DNA from: Glaciecola sp. HTCC2999
Lineage (GTDB): Bacteria > Pseudomonadota > Gammaproteobacteria > Enterobacterales > Alteromonadaceae
Length of the DNA stretch: 51,437 bases
Direction: 5' to 3'
NCBI GenBank assembly: GCA_949498985.1
Contig: CATECQ010000021.1
Coordinates: forward strand, 1 to 51,437
Shown: one piece after another, positions 51,327 to 51,437 of the stretch
Layout: the number at the start of each line of letters is the position of its first letter
How positions within the stretch are numbered: position 1 is the stretch's first letter
Notes under the pieces: generated by a model
Told to the model about the DNA's origin: nothing
Databases searched by the model: none
What the model saw: only the letters and a program-made list of their open reading frames with translations
Program-made: the position numbers and the translations under genes

Positions 51327-51353
51327 AAAAACCCAGCACAAGGCTGGGTTTTT
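51327..51353. terminator. Bidirectional terminator between zinc-ribbon gene and tuf
   Basis: AAAAACCCAGC (51327-51337) pairs with GCTGGGTTTTT (51343-51353) around ACAAG; flanking A and T runs make it usable on both strands. It can terminate the EVE/zinc-ribbon transcript and the convergent tuf transcript. Confidence 0.9.
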
Positions 51354-51379
51354 AATTTGGATAGCTGTCTTAGTTCAGA

Positions 51380-51437
51380 TTAAAAAATCTTCGCTACAAC
51401 ACCCGCACCTACGGTACGGCCACCTTCACGGATAGCG
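51380..51437 (-). CDS. tuf: Elongation factor Tu, C-terminal fragment (cut by window edge)
   Basis: The minus strand encodes ...AIREGGRTVGAGVVAKIF and a TAA at 51380-51382. This is the universal EF-Tu C-terminus, ending in Phe. The rest of the gene lies beyond the window, so tufA versus tufB cannot be told apart. Confidence 0.93.
   Translation of the reverse strand, partial: AIREGGRTVGAGVVAKIF

Overview
The window is a 51.4-kb stretch of a gammaproteobacterial chromosome. It is AT-rich, gene-dense and made almost entirely of core genes. Gene order and protein similarity resemble marine Alteromonadales (Shewanella, Psychrobium or Moritella type), but the sequence alone does not fix the genus. 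Pointers are a Pseudomonas-type (Mg) HemB without zinc cysteines, the PLP-type aspartate decarboxylase PanP beside panBC, an NhaD Na+/H+ antiporter, and enterobacterial-like blocks such as trxA/rhlB-gppA, ubiEJB, priA-ftsN-hslVU, metJ/metF, ftsYEX-rpoH, dksA-gluQ-pcnB-folK-panBC and yadGH. I found no insertion sequence, prophage, CRISPR array, tRNA or rRNA.

Layout. 1-2.9 kb: start of trxA (minus), then rhlB and gppA (plus, overlapping). 2.9-5.9 kb (minus): tatABC, a secreted unknown protein and hemB. 6.0-7.0 kb: a lone plus-strand candidate outer-membrane barrel separating tat from the ubiquinone genes ubiE-ubiJ-ubiB (7.0-10.1 kb, minus). 10.4-18.3 kb: a degenerate Tag-like glycosylase, prlC (minus), gor, and a large secreted beta-propeller/amidohydrolase. 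18.7 kb: a solo LuxR-type HTH protein. 19.0-24.3 kb: hslU, hslV, ftsN and priA (minus), then rpmE (plus). 24.5-29.9 kb: a malic enzyme, metJ/metF with MetJ operators between them, yihY, a small membrane protein, dtd and a GNAT/hotdog fusion. 29.9-33.8 kb (minus): ftsY-ftsE-ftsX and rpoH. 33.8-43.0 kb: rsmD, a YjaG-like gene, yhgN, pepB, sfsA, dksA-gluQ-pcnB-folK, panB-panC. 43.0-48.8 kb (minus): panP, a TrmB-like methyltransferase coupled to yadH/yadG, nhaD. 48.9-51.4 kb: an unknown helical protein, a CNNM/CBS membrane protein, an EVE-domain protein coupled to a small zinc ribbon, and the 3' end of a tuf gene.

How the genes connect. panB, panC and panP together would supply pantothenate from ketoisovalerate and aspartate. 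rpoH (sigma-32) lies about 9 kb from an hslVU promoter that carries a good sigma-32 consensus. MetJ boxes sit directly upstream of metF. FtsE, FtsX and FtsN all act at the divisome. UbiE, UbiJ and UbiB serve ubiquinone synthesis.

No large novel system is evident. The best second-look items are a probable AUC start codon for pcnB with an ideal Shine-Dalgarno, a Tag-family protein lacking the usual catalytic and zinc residues, the solo LuxR HTH, the EVE/zinc-ribbon pair, the ABC-transporter/methyltransferase coupling, and two genes whose stop codons sit in or at hairpin loops.
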